In this document: positions 8,466 through 17,765 of the stretch, piece after piece
Layout of the letters: each line of letters begins with the position of its first letter
How positions within the stretch are numbered: the stretch's first letter is position 1
Assembly (NCBI GenBank): GCA_015179045.1
Contig: WHUZ01000240.1
Coordinates: 1-20,464 of the forward strand
Length of the DNA: 20,464 nt
Reading direction: 5' to 3'
Source: Kalaharituber pfeilii
Lineage: Eukaryota > Ascomycota > Pezizomycetes > Pezizales > Pezizaceae
Translations under genes and position numbers: made by a program
Notes under the pieces: model-generated
Seen by the model: the letters and a program-made list of their open reading frames with translations, nothing else
Told to the model about the DNA's origin: nothing
The model's database searches: none

Positions 8466-8735
8466 TTAAGATGAAAGAATAAGACAAAACCTATAAGGGA
8501 GAGGAGAGGAGCAGGAGTGAGATAGGGTATAAAGACAGAAATAAGACAAGGATGAGAAAGCAATCCAGGTTATAGAAGGTTATAGAACTAGAAAGTGAGG
8601 CTGAGGACTAGGAGAGAGAGAAAGTGGAGGAACAATGCAGAAAGGCTGACAAACAAGACAGGAATGAGATACTGATAAGAAGCAATAAAAGTAGAATAAG
8701 ACTATTAATAAGCACTTAGAGGGACTAGATCATGC
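8462..8735 (+). pseudogene. Charged, broken frame in element D interior
   Basis: A plus-strand phase starting ATG at 8462 reads Lys/Arg/Glu/Asp-rich for about 85 codons, interrupted by TAA and TAG at positions where Gln fits. Segments such as IELESEAED and REKVEEQCRKADKQD suggest a coiled coil. It is similar in style to protein E, but I see no clear alignment. Unidentified, and could be a purine-rich chance frame. Confidence 0.25.
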
Positions 8736-8960
8736 ATTGAGGTCATGGATGTATACTATAGAGTAAGGCTGAAAATAAGGTCAAGGTATATAAATGAGGA
8801 AAAAAACAAAGAAGCAAAATCAAGAAATGGGATCAGATACAGAAACTATAGCATAGCTCTAAGGCTGCCCAAGGTAACTATATATTAATAATATATATCG
8901 AACCTATCAAAGAACAATGGAAAGGAGACTGAAATAGGATATATACTATAACTGTAAGGC
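8736..8960. other. AT-rich filler in D interior
   Basis: No gene, no repeat with a clear period and no RNA gene seen. Confidence 0.4.
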
Positions 8961-9185
8961 TAGAGAATAGCAGGACAGAATCGGTAGAACAGAATAGTAG
9001 GACAGAATAGCAGCAGAACAGAATGGTAAGACAGGATAATAGAATAGCTGGATAGGACAGTAGGAAAGCTAGATGGTATAGTAGGACAGGACAGCAGAAC
9101 AACTAGACAGAATAGTAGGATAGCTAGACATGATGGCAGGAAAGCTAGACAAGATGGCAAGATAGCAGGATAGCTGAAAGAATGG
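8961..9185. repeat. GATAGCAGGACAG-type low-complexity array, left part
   Basis: Irregular units of AGGACAGAATAGTAGGACAG, TAGCTGGATAGGACAG and GGATAGCTAGACAG type. The array resumes after B2 at 13094, so B2 inserted inside it. Confidence 0.75.
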
Positions 9186-9572
9186 TGTGGTGGTAACTAC
9201 GGTACCAATCAAAAGAATAAGGCCATACATGGGCCGGAGCAGTACTTAGCAGTAGGGCCACATGATGACATATGTGTAGGATAAGGAAGAAAATTATGAT
9301 TAAGAAGTGAGATATGTATGTATAAACTCAGTTAGAAGGTGAAGACAGTCTATGAATTGTACGTAGATAGGACTGTGGAAGCAAGAAAGAAGCAATGGAC
9401 AGATATACACAGAGATATACAGACATAGATAGATATGAACATGTATAGACAAGACAATTAAAGACTCTTTTCTTAACATTTGATTATTGAGACCGCCCTT
9501 GAGGCTTTATTCTGCCAGCTCTAGATACCAGTATCTGTGCGAAACAGTGGATGCTGTTGAGCTATTATGATA
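9186..9572 (+). repeat. Element B2 left LTR (387 bp)
   Basis: Begins TGTGGTGGTAACTACGGTACC. The end, at about 9572 (TATTATGATA), corresponds to GTTATCACA in B1 after transitions. It is equal in length to the right LTR and colinear throughout. Confidence 0.88.
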
Positions 9573-9666
9573 TTACTCTCTTCGACCAGAGAGCTGTGAC
9601 TGTAGAATAAGACCTATTAGCAAATCTGACTATCTACAACCCTCAGAACTCGTAAGAGTTTATATA
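9573..9666 (+). other. Element B2 leader
   Basis: TTACTCTCTTCGACCAGAGA follows the LTR, matched in B1 by TTAGTCCCTTCGACTGGAGA. No TGG-initial primer-binding site touches the LTR. The CTGGAGAGC of B1 lies 14 bp in. The conserved block could serve an alternative (for example self-) priming scheme. Confidence 0.4.
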
Positions 9667-12456
9667 ATGATGGTATCATTGGTTTGGATACCTTTCATTG
9701 TCTGCTCGCTTATAGTAGTAAAACTAAAAATTAAGTTAAGTTTCAGCCCAGCTATCATAGATTCTATCATATCCAAACTACCTCTACAGCTTCAACCTTT
9801 AGAAATAATGTCAATATTTATATGCTACGTTGTCATCAGGTTAACTATAAGAATTAAGCAATTGATGGATCTAGACAGGTATATAAAGACAGCAAGAATG
9901 CCAGACTTGAAGGCATCATTAGCACACGCATCAATACATGCATCATTTGCAGCAGTATTCACTTCAGACAGATCAGACAGATCATTCAGACAGACAATGC
10001 AGACCTCATATATAGCAGACTCGCAATTGACCTCTTCTTCGAACTCTTCTTTAACCTCTCACCTCTCGACAAGACCTTTCTTTCTAGACCAGACAATTCA
10101 CAAGACCAAACCGCTTTTATCTTCAGCAACACAGACTCTTAGGATGACTCACCGCTTTCGCAATAGACTACGCAACAGACCTCGCAATACAACTCACAAT
10201 AAGACAACTTATAGAAAACGATTTCAGCATACTCAGCAAGAGTTCTTTCCGCAACAGAATCAATTACTTATAGCTATCAGTAGTTTAATAGCAACAATGG
10301 CTAGTTTAGGACCATCTACATCATCCAGCTCAAGTATAAGTACAGCCATACTCACAGGGAAGGATAAGGCCCTACAGGTAATGCTGCCAGCAATTCTGAA
10401 TGGCTCAGGTATTTACTTCTACCTACTCGCACATCAAACCAGCACTCCACACTTTGATAGCAATGATATTATTGACTTTATTAGGATTTGGGAAGAAATA
10501 ACTGCACATTGGAGTAGTGAATTCAAGATTAAGAAGCTTCCCTTGTACTGTGAGAGGCTTATTAGCAAATATGTTAAGACTATAGCAAGCTATATAGAAG
10601 ACTCTTGGGATTAGTTTAAGAAAGACCTATTAGAGGAATTTTGTGAAGATGATGGAGAGCAACAAAAGTACATAGAGACATATTTGCAGGATCTTTCCAG
10701 GGCAATGCGTGAGCACCAGAATCCAACAACAGTAATCTTTAGGGTATTCATTCTAGATTTCATGGAATGATCTGAGTTTTTGGTATCTAAGTAGCTTCTA
10801 AGTACACATAATAGAGTAATACTTTTTCTACAAGTATTTTCAGACAAAATTGATAACAAGCTATACAAGAAATGTGATATTAATATTGAAGATCTAGCAA
10901 CAATGGCTACTATATGAAGTGATCTTGAAAAGGAGGCTATTCGCATCTGCACTAAGGAAGACTCGCAAATGAAAAAGCTATAGAAGAAAAAGCAGCCTAT
11001 GATACAGACAGAGCCAGTTAGACTATAGCAGCAACAACCACAGCAATCACAGAAACCGCAGCAATACTACAGAGCACCTAGTACCTCAGAGTATAACAAA
11101 GATATTGAAAATCTTACCAAAATGATAAAAGAATTGAAGGTCCAGCACCTTGAAGCTCAAAAACGAGTTGATGCATAAATAGCAAAAATGAAATTGATGG
11201 CCGCAACTAAGTCATACTACTCATCAAATTAATATGGCAACTGGAAACATCCAGTATCGAATAGGACTAATCTTAGAGGATGCTACTGGGATAGTGGTAT
11301 GCACAATTGAGAGACATGTGAAGACTTGGGCAAGGCACTATCCAGAAGAGATGTTCATAGGAAAGGTTCTATACTCTACCTCAGCCAAGAAGGTGTAGGG
11401 GACTCAGTTAGGGTACCTATTCCAATGAAAAAGGATAGTATGGTTAAATGGTAGAAAGATTGGGTTGCTACACAACTTCACAAGGAGTCTGAGATATTTA
11501 AGTCAGTAGGATGTATTACACTCTTGGATGAGAGGGTAGAAAAAATCAATAGTGAAAAAGTCATTTATCAGACTGCTAGGCAGAATGCTAGTCGGCAGGA
11601 GGAAGATCTTGAAGGAAAACAAGACTGGCAGTTGCATGATGAGGGCCATCATACACGAAATTAGAGATGATAGCCATACAAAATACGCATGCAATCACCT
11701 TCTCTAGACACGATTACAGTATACCCTAGGCATATGAGAGAAGACAGAAATGACGATCATCATGAGACTGCTATGGAAGACACAGATAATGAGACGAGAC
11801 CTTGTCAATACAATGAACAGCAATATCATCAAGAAAACTTTGATACAGTAGTATCAGGCATAATAAATCAGGAGATACTATCAGTCTCATCAGGTAAGAT
11901 GCAACGATGGTTTAAAGACAAGACGATTTCGCCACTTCCAGAAGCCAAGGGAAACATAGATACCTATGTTAACATTGCTCAGACAGACTTGCTAAAGCTA
12001 TATGCATATGTAGTACCTCGATGCAAGAGCACAATTGAAGAACGCACCTTTGATATATTGATTGACTCAGGATCAGAGCTTTATTTAATATCAATGGAAG
12101 CATATGAGCAGCTGAATCTCCCCATGGACATGGAAACAAATTGGGTAATTGGGTCAACAAACTCACACAAAACCAAAGCATATGGCATATGCCATGATGT
12201 GCCAATAGTGGTAGGAGGGATTGAAGCTAGATGCAGAGTATTTGTTATGAAAGGACTTTCATAAGAAGTCATTCTTGGGAGACCATGGGAGCAGCTAATA
12301 TGAGCTAAGCATGACAACAGAGATAATAGCAGCTGCTATACTACTATCTATAATAAACAGAGAAATTCGGCAATGTTTTGTTTAATGAAAGTGAAGTATA
12401 AGTATAATCATAGCAAGGCTAACTAACCAATGGTGGGAAAAGCAAGCAGTCAGTAA
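9667..12456 (+). pseudogene. Element B gag-protease polyprotein, one frame with 15 RIP-type stops before 12304
   Basis: One phase runs from ATG 9667 (MMVSLVWI, start conserved in B1) to TAA 12424 or 12454, roughly 920 codons, with no frameshift. The first 315 codons are open. Stops follow at 10612, 10768, 10792, 10915, 10981, 11026, 11176, 11230, 11308, 11452, 11662, 11668, 11671, 12262 and 12301. The N-terminal 120 residues are hydrophobic and then Ser/Thr-rich. Residues about 255-350 resemble the retrotransposon gag fold (IIDFIRIWEEITAHW, LPLYCERLISKYV). A Gln-rich stretch follows (about 11020-11080). A CCHC-like knuckle CYWDSGMHN..TC at 11281-11316 has one spacing residue fewer than the fungal norm. 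A retropepsin starts with LIDSGSELYLIS at about 12055-12090 (catalytic D-S-G at 12064-12072) and ends with an ILGRPWEQL segment near 12275. Gag would assemble the particle; the protease would cleave the polyprotein. Confidence 0.85.
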
Positions 12457-12689
12457 TGAACCTAACTATTGTTGACTATCAGAAGGATTGTCTGAGAATT
12501 CAGGTTGAGAAGCAGTATAGGATAAAACCTAAAGGAAATAAAAATTGGGAGAAGCACCAGAAGCGAAAGGGAATTGGAATATGGTGGGTGTATTAATCTT
12601 TGACATTGACTAGGCTTTTGTTGTTCTTTGTTTTATAGCTTGGTTTTTCTTCTTGGTTTGTTAGTTCAAATGCAGAGGGCTGCTGTTCT
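12457..12689 (+). other. Element B2 3' non-coding region
   Basis: Follows the last in-frame stops of gag-protease. T-rich from about 12595 (TTTGTTGTTCTTTG). No further frame or polymerase motif seen. Confidence 0.5.
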
Positions 12690-12706
12690 AAGAGAGAGGG
12701 GTAGTA
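12690..12706 (+). other. Polypurine tract of element B2
   Basis: AAGAGAGAGGGGTAGTA directly before TGTGGTGG of the right LTR. This is the expected site for plus-strand DNA priming in LTR retrotransposons. Confidence 0.7.
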
Positions 12707-13093
12707 TGTGGTGGTAACCATGGTACCGATAGAAAGAATAAGGCCATATACGTGCCGGAGCAGTACTCAGCAGTAGGGCTACATGATGACACATGCGTAG
12801 AATAAGGAAGAAAATTATGCTTAAGAAGCGAGATATGTATGTATAGGCTCAGTTGGAAGGCAAAGACGGTCTATAAATTGTACGTAAATAGGACTATGGA
12901 AGCAAGAAAGAAGCAATAGACAGCTATATATAGAGATATATAGACATAGACAGATATGGACATGCACAGACAAGACAATTGAAGACTTTTTTCTTGACAT
13001 TTGATTATTGAGGCTGTTCTTGAGGCTTCGTTCTACCAGCTCTAGATACCGGTACTCATGCGAAATAGTGGATACTATTGGACCATCATCATA
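12707..13093 (+). repeat. Element B2 right LTR (387 bp)
   Basis: Begins TGTGGTGGTAACCATGGTACC and ends CATCATCATA, colinear with 9186-9572. Numerous differences between the two LTRs, mainly transitions, fit mutation after insertion. Confidence 0.88.
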
Positions 13094-13160
13094 ATAGTAG
13101 GACAGCTAGATAGAATAGCGAGATAGCTGGACAGGATAGCAGGACAAGGTATTCAGAGTA
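13094..13160. repeat. GATAGCAGGACAG-type array, right part
   Basis: ATAGTAGGACAGCTAGATAG and following units continue the array interrupted at 9185, which confirms that B2 is an insertion. Confidence 0.7.
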
Positions 13161-13185
13161 ATGACCGGAAATGGAAGAACAAAAA

Positions 13186-13855
13186 GTTTAAAAGTTCAAA
13201 AGACTCAAGAGGCCAGAAGGCCTAAAGTTCAAGAGTTCTAAGGGAGTTTAGAAAGTTCAGAAGACTCAAGAGGCCAGAAGGCCTAGAGTTTAAGAGTTCA
13301 TGGAGTTCAGAATATTTAGAAGACTCAGGAGTCCAAGTCTTCTAAAGCTCAAGAGTTTGAGGGTTCAGGGATCCAAGTAGGCCAAAAATTAAGAGTTCAG
13401 ACAGTATAGGAGGTTCAGAAGGTTTAGAAAACTCAGGAGGCCAGAAGGTCTATAGTTCAAGAGTTTAGAAGAGTTCAGAAGACTTAGAAGTCTAGGTCCT
13501 CTAGAGCTTAAGAGTTCAAGAGTTCAGAAATCTAAGCAGGCTAGAGATTAGGAGTTTAGAGAGTTCAGAAGGCTTAGGAGGTTCTGGAGGTTCAGAAGAC
13601 TTAGGAGTCTAGATCCTCTAGAGCTTAAGAGTTTAAGAGTTCAGGATATTTAGAAGATTAAGGAATCCAAGCAGGCAGGAATTCAAAAGTTCAGAGAGTT
13701 CAAGGATTTGGGCAGGCTGGAAATTAAGAGTTCAGAGAGTTCAGGAGGTTGACAAGGTTCATGAACCTAGAGAAGCTAGAATTTCGAGGGTTTAGAGTAT
13801 TTGAGAAGTTCGGGAATTCAGGCCAGCTGAAATTTGAGACTTTTAGAGCTGCAAA
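13186..13855. repeat. Degenerate GAGTTCAGAAG repeat block in D interior
   Basis: A nested repeat. The short word GAGTTCAGA recurs every 10-25 bp, and a longer unit AGACTCAAGAGGCCAGAAGG recurs at 13201, 13262 and, altered, 13321, about 60 bp apart. It is purine-rich on the plus strand. All frames are closed by frequent TAG/TAA. No gene seen. Confidence 0.75.
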
Positions 13856-14033
13856 TAACTAAAAAGAAGCTTGTAGTTCCAGACTTCAAGCAGAGGCTGT
13901 AAATGAAGGCTGTAGAATCAAGAGCTTGAAATAAAGAATAAATAGGAACTAGTGCTATAGAATAAGAACTAGGAAATAAGTTTATGAATTAGAAGATTGG
14001 CCATACCAGTTAGCAATTATTGGTCTATTGTAG
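13856..14033. other. Element D interior, right end, no gene seen
   Basis: Purine-biased AT-rich sequence. No clear polypurine tract lies next to the right LTR; the last bases are TTGGTCTATTGTAG. Confidence 0.4.
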
Positions 14034-14443
14034 TATCATATGGCAGCAAGCTAGAGCTATTAAGGGATATGACTGGTTTAGAGTAACAGTAGTTTTACAA
14101 GTGCTAAATGGTAGAAGCTTGACAAATGTGATAGGAGAGGTTTGATAGGAGTAGTTTAGCAGTTCCAGTTCAATGGTGATAGTAGGCTATAGTGAAAAGG
14201 CAAAGAAGACCAAGTACTAAATTAAATCTAGAGATTGACAAAAATAACAAGAACATATAGACTGTGAAGAACTATATAGGTCTATTAAGGAGACAAGATA
14301 ACAGACAAGGAGAAAAAGAACTATTTATATAAAGGTAAGATAGAGCCTATATAGGTTTATTACTTAAGAAGTATAATCCAAAGGTAAAAGCAGTGACGAG
14401 AGCAGAAGTAAGAACAGAGTTGTGAAGATAGGGTTTTCATAAT

Positions 14444-14755
14444 AGGTGGGTGATATTGATAGATAGCAATACTAGCAAATGGGCTGTACTGGTAGGCGAG
14501 CTACACTAGCAGGCAAGTTGTGCTAGCAGGTAAGCTATACTAGTAGGCAGACTAAACTAGTAGGCGGGCTGTACTAGCAGGCAGGCTATACTAGCAGGCA
14601 GGCTATACTAGTAGGTGAGCTATACTAACAAGCTGGTTATACTAGTAGACAGGCTATACTAGCAGGTGGACTAAACTAGTAGTTGGGCTATACTTGTAGG
14701 TAGGCTATACTGGTAGGTGGGCTGTACTAGCAGATGGGCTATACTGGTAGATTGC
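14444..14755. repeat. 17-bp minisatellite in D right LTR
   Basis: Units such as GCTATACTAGCAGGCAG and GCTATACTAGTAGGTGA, the same family as 5922-6230. Confidence 0.85.
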
Positions 14756-14810
14756 TAGCTACATATAGCTAGCCAGTTCTGTGAGCTTGCCAGCTGGTAG
14801 TAGGAGGCAG

Positions 14811-14904
14811 TCATAGCTTGGCAGCAGTCATAGCTTGTTAGTGGTAATAGCTTGCCAGCAGTTATAGCTTGCTAGTGGTCATGGCTTAGCAGCGATTATA
14901 GCTT
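14811..14904. repeat. Second 17-bp minisatellite in D right LTR
   Basis: Five to six units of TCATAGCTTGGCAGCAG and TTATAGCTTGCTAGTGG type. Shorter than the left-LTR array (6285-6435), which explains part of the LTR length difference. Confidence 0.8.
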
Positions 14905-14938
14905 GATATGCAGAGACTGTAGAGTATGGGCTGTGACA

Positions 14939-14943
14939 CTCTT
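14939..14943. repeat. Target-site duplication of element D, right
   Basis: CTCTT, identical to 5496-5500. Confidence 0.85.
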
Positions 14944-15259
14944 GCTCCTCCCAGTCCTCCTCTCCTACCTCCTCCTTCTCCACTTCTGCCTTCACCTCTT
15001 ACCTCCATATAAAATTCCTCTCCAATAGTGTCCTTACTTTCTCTCTATCCTACTCCAACTCCCTCCCCTCCTTATTTTTCAACTTTCCTATCTTTTCCAT
15101 TCCTCCGAAAAAGTCCTTTGCTATCCTCACTACCCTCTACGGGTCCCTATACCCTTCCTCTTATCTGAACCCCTCCAGTACTTCTTCTTCTCCTCTCGAA
15201 TCTTCCACTTCATCCTTTTCACTACTGCTTTCTATCCTCTTATTACTATTATGAACCAT
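14939..15259 (-). pseudogene. Protein E, N-terminal half of the visible frame
   Basis: On the minus strand ATG at 15259 opens MVHNSNKRIESSSEKDEVED, and the phase holds for 107 codons to the D insertion, then continues at 5495-5372. Only four stops occur (at 15161, 15137, 15050 and 14999), each TAA or TAG where Gln would fit. That gives about 148 visible codons, cut at the far end by the A1 LTR. Features are an acidic Ser/Glu start, a more ordinary middle (RIAKDFFGGMEKIGKLKNKE), and a long Glu/Lys/Arg tail likely to be helical. I do not recognise the family. It may be an opening reading frame of another retroelement or a host gene. The strong pyrimidine bias of the plus strand here is the by-product of Glu/Lys/Arg codons. 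Confidence 0.55.
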
Positions 15260-15780
15260 AAAGTAAAGTGCATATTGGGAGCTTTCAGAAAGTTATCTGT
15301 CAATTACTGGATATTCCAACATGCAAAGCCAAGTATTTAGTATTATAATGCAGTATAAAAGTATATATATGTTAGGATGTTAGAAATAATTTATAAAGTA
15401 TTAGAATACTAGAAATAATTCATGAGCTGTTAGGATACCAGACATAATTTATAAGGCATTAGAAAATACTAATATATAAGATGTATCTAATTGTCATGAT
15501 ACTATGCTTGTATATCAGGACGTATTTTTGTTGTTGCTAATAAGTTAGGATTTTGATAATGAAGAGGAGCTAGAATTCAATCTAAAGGAATCTTAATAAG
15601 ATTCTGAGGTAGAAATTAACTCTTATAACTCAGTTCAATAACAATATCATAGAGGTTGACATAGTCAATAGAGAGTCTATGATATCTTAATAAGGTAATT
15701 ATTACTAGAACAGTCACTCTGTCAGTAGTATAACACTATTAGGAAATAATAGTAAGCACTAAGCAGAAAGTATAGGATTG
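15260..15780. other. AT-rich spacer upstream of protein E
   Basis: Apart from the 29-bp array, nothing recognisable. Stops are dense in all frames. It lies 5' of both the minus-strand frame E and the plus-strand gag F, so it could hold a degraded LTR of either, but no TG...CA pair with a partner was found. Confidence 0.4.
15371..15480. repeat. 29-bp AT-rich tandem repeat
   Basis: About 3.5 units. GTTAGGAT at 15371 recurs at 15429 (58 bp). Half-units ATTAGAATACTAGAAATAAT lie 29 bp after each start, all followed by a TAATTTATAA-like tail. Confidence 0.75.
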
Positions 15781-15781
15781 A

Positions 15782-16102
15782 TCAGGACAGGATGCTATCA
15801 GTCACCTACAGCTTGTCAGAGTAAGCTACTATAGGGCCCTAATTAGAAATGCTACTCCATTATCTCTAAAAGAGATAACTAGGTTAGGTTTAGTGCTAGT
15901 AGGAGCTGATAAGTCTCAAACCTGATAGGTAACGGACCAGACTATGTATCCAGTAGATTGGAATAAGGTCTCAGTCTCCATAGAAAGCTACTGTCAGAAA
16001 GGGCACTTAGAATGGGATCCAGTAAGAGTATTTAACTTGAGCTGGATGGCCCACCCTGACAGAAGAACTATTATCAGTGAAAGCTGTAACACTTCTGCTT
16101 AA
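15782..16102 (+). pseudogene. Unidentified coding remnant before gag F, about 106 codons
   Basis: One plus-strand phase reads through with only two adjacent stops (TGA TAG near 15929), ending at TAA 16100-16102. Segments include ALIRNATPLSLKEITRLG, YCQKGHLEWDPVRVFNLSW and MAHPDRRTIISE. Codon use and residue mix look protein-like, and the stops are of the transition type. No family is recognised. It ends 110 bp before the ATG of gag F and is in a different phase, so it is not an N-terminal extension of that gag. Confidence 0.35.
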
Positions 16103-16212
16103 AGTTATTTCTGTATAAGAATATATTATAAGTTTTTTATTCACATAATCGGCTATGACAAAGTACCCCTGTTAGACTATAACTTTAAGTTATTACCTCT
16201 ACAGCTATTACT

Positions 16213-17725
16213 ATGGAACTTCTCACAATCGAATGGCATCCAAAAGCCCTTCCTATTGCAGATACAGCAAAGATCCTAATTATTTGAGAACCCTATGCAG
16301 TCGTTAGCAAGCTTCTGAATATTCCCTTCGAAAAGTTTTAGAAAATTTCTCTAGTTAATCTTACAGAATTCTGGAAATGGTTTCCCGAATCCCTAACCAA
16401 TATTATTAATGCAGAGCTCGCAGTTATCCAAGTACAGTCACTACAGTTTCAGGAAGAAATGTATATACAAATAATATTTATATAGAAAGCTACTATGTAT
16501 ATGATACGAACTATTTATGAGTGTCAATAATCTATCTTAGACAGTATAAAACAAACAATTATCCTTTCACAAACTACTAAAATAGATTGGGAATGGATAA
16601 TACCAGCTATCGTAATAACCAAGTTGGAAACTAATTTCAAGCAAGCAATAGACCAAGAGAAGTATACTCTTGGAGAAGAAGGCAGTGATGATCAATGTAC
16701 AGCAGCTGACAGGCAGAGACAAGGAGGATCCATCTTACCTCTACTATCAGAATCTAGTCTAGGAGGCTTAGACAGACAATGTGCATCTAGTTTTGTGGGA
16801 GAAGGACTCCTTCCTCCTCCAACAAGAAGTCAAAAAAAATCTGGAGCAGGAAGTAGCCTCTCTAGTTCTAACTCTGAGGAAGAAGAGAAAGGGAAAAAGA
16901 GGAAGAAAAAGAGAAAGAGAAAAAAGCATACTACATCAGAATTAATGGAGGAATTCTTTGCACAATTCCTCAAAATAATGCCTAAGCAGAAGGAGACTTC
17001 AGAGACTCTAAAACTACAACCCTATAAGGGTGATCCTGAGGACCTAGAGCAGTTCTTATGGCAGTTGGAAAATGTATAGGTATTGAAAGAACGTAAGTAT
17101 AGGAAAGATATCACTAAGATTTAATATACTGCGAACCTTCTCCAGTGTAATACCACTGACAAGCATAGAGATCCTGTACAATAGTATAAATCCTGCTACC
17201 CAAAAATTGATATCAATACAGCTCACCATCTACTTAGACAACAAAATACCAACCTTAACCCAAAATGGTACAAATTGACTACATTCTGTGAAGCCCTCTA
17301 CTTCTCCTTTGCAATACGAGTAGAGAGAAAACAAGTCATCACCCAATGGTCTGAGTTGAAGTATACTAACTTAATTAATGACTTTCTTGACTGTCTTACG
17401 AACTTTATATGACAAACTAGATATAATGAGGAAATTGTGAAGGACAAAATGGTATGAGGATTAAATAGGAAAGTTGGACTTATATGGGCATAAACCACCT
17501 ACAAACCGTATAGTCTAGGTGAGTAAATAGCTCTTCTCCAGAATATTGGACATAATCTGGAGAGATTCAAGTTCCTTCTTCAGTCTAAAGAAAAGTCTGA
17601 GGATAAGAAGACTAAGAAGTCAAAAAACTCCTCTAACTACAAGTCTAAGGGAAAGAAGAAACAAGAAAACAAGAACTCGGACTTCAAGTCTAAGGATGCT
17701 GAACTCAAGGGCATCTCTAGTGAGA
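16213..17725 (+). pseudogene. Element F gag (Ty3/gypsy), RIP-damaged and cut by element A2
   Basis: A single phase runs from ATG 16213 (MELLTIEWHPKALPIADTAK) to the A2 junction at 17725, 504 codons without a frameshift. There are 11 stops: 16285, 16339, 16483, 16528, 17077, 17122, 17182, 17410, 17455, 17491 and 17524. The N-terminal 135 residues are of unknown fold. An acidic Ser-rich and then Lys/Arg-rich linker follows (about 16860-16930). The gag core then starts with LQPYKGDPEDLEQFLWQLEN (about 17011-17070) and continues through HRDPVQ and KIDINTAHHLL. A segment around 17335-17500 resembles the fungal gag stretch before the Ser/Lys-rich tail (17590-17720). The zinc knuckle, protease and pol should lie beyond A2, outside the window. 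Gag would form the particle shell. Family call secure; element limits unknown. Confidence 0.82.
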
Positions 17726-17765
17726 TGTAAAGAACGGGTCAGGGCCGGGGTCGAGATACAGGGTA

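Larger units (their letters stand above)
9186..13093 (+). mobile_element. Element B copy 2: complete LTR element coding only gag and protease
   Basis: Two 387-bp LTRs (9186-9572 and 12707-13093) in direct orientation enclose a 3.1-kb interior. It holds one long frame (gag plus retropepsin), a 250-bp 3' non-coding part and a polypurine tract just before the right LTR. No RT, RNase H or integrase is present, and there is no room for them. The flanks ATGG (left) and ATAG (right) agree in three of four bases, so a target duplication is possible but not proven. It sits inside the GATAGCAGGACAG array of element D. The family has a second copy at 3877-4980, so it was mobile, presumably using enzymes of an autonomous gypsy relative. 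Confidence 0.85.
5501..14938 (+). mobile_element. Element D: 9.4-kb LTR element without recognisable pol, hosting element B2
   Basis: Two direct repeats, 5501-6466 and 14034-14938, match along their whole length. They begin TGTCAT (TATCAT in the right copy) and end TGTGACA, and exact CTCTT duplications flank them, which proves a single integration event. After subtracting the nested B2 (9186-13093) the element is about 5.5 kb, with about 3.7 kb of interior. That interior consists of tandem repeats and short broken frames. I found no RT, integrase or RNase H motif in any frame. Strand is nominal because no coding order fixes it. It resembles large non-autonomous LTR derivatives (LARD-like) and would depend on enzymes from another element. 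CpG is rare and TpA common, as expected after RIP. Confidence 0.85.
14034..14938 (+). repeat. Element D right LTR (905 bp)
   Basis: Begins TATCATATGGCAGCAAGC (TGTCATATGATGGCAAGC in the left copy) and ends TATGGGCTGTGACA. It is colinear with 5501-6466, including both 17-bp arrays. Confidence 0.87.

Noticed and set aside
8878..9160. Minus-strand Leu/Cys/Ser-rich hydrophobic frames resembling membrane peptides
   Set aside because: They are translations of the GATAGCAGGACAG low-complexity array and lack any non-repetitive portion.
11503..11694. Minus-strand frame of 63 codons in B2
   Set aside because: Antisense to gag, short and without family features.
9667..12456. Alternative genetic code (reassigned stop codons) to explain the long interrupted frame
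   Set aside because: All three stop codons appear inside the frame, and B1 and A2 in the same window use the standard code without such stops. RIP explains it better.
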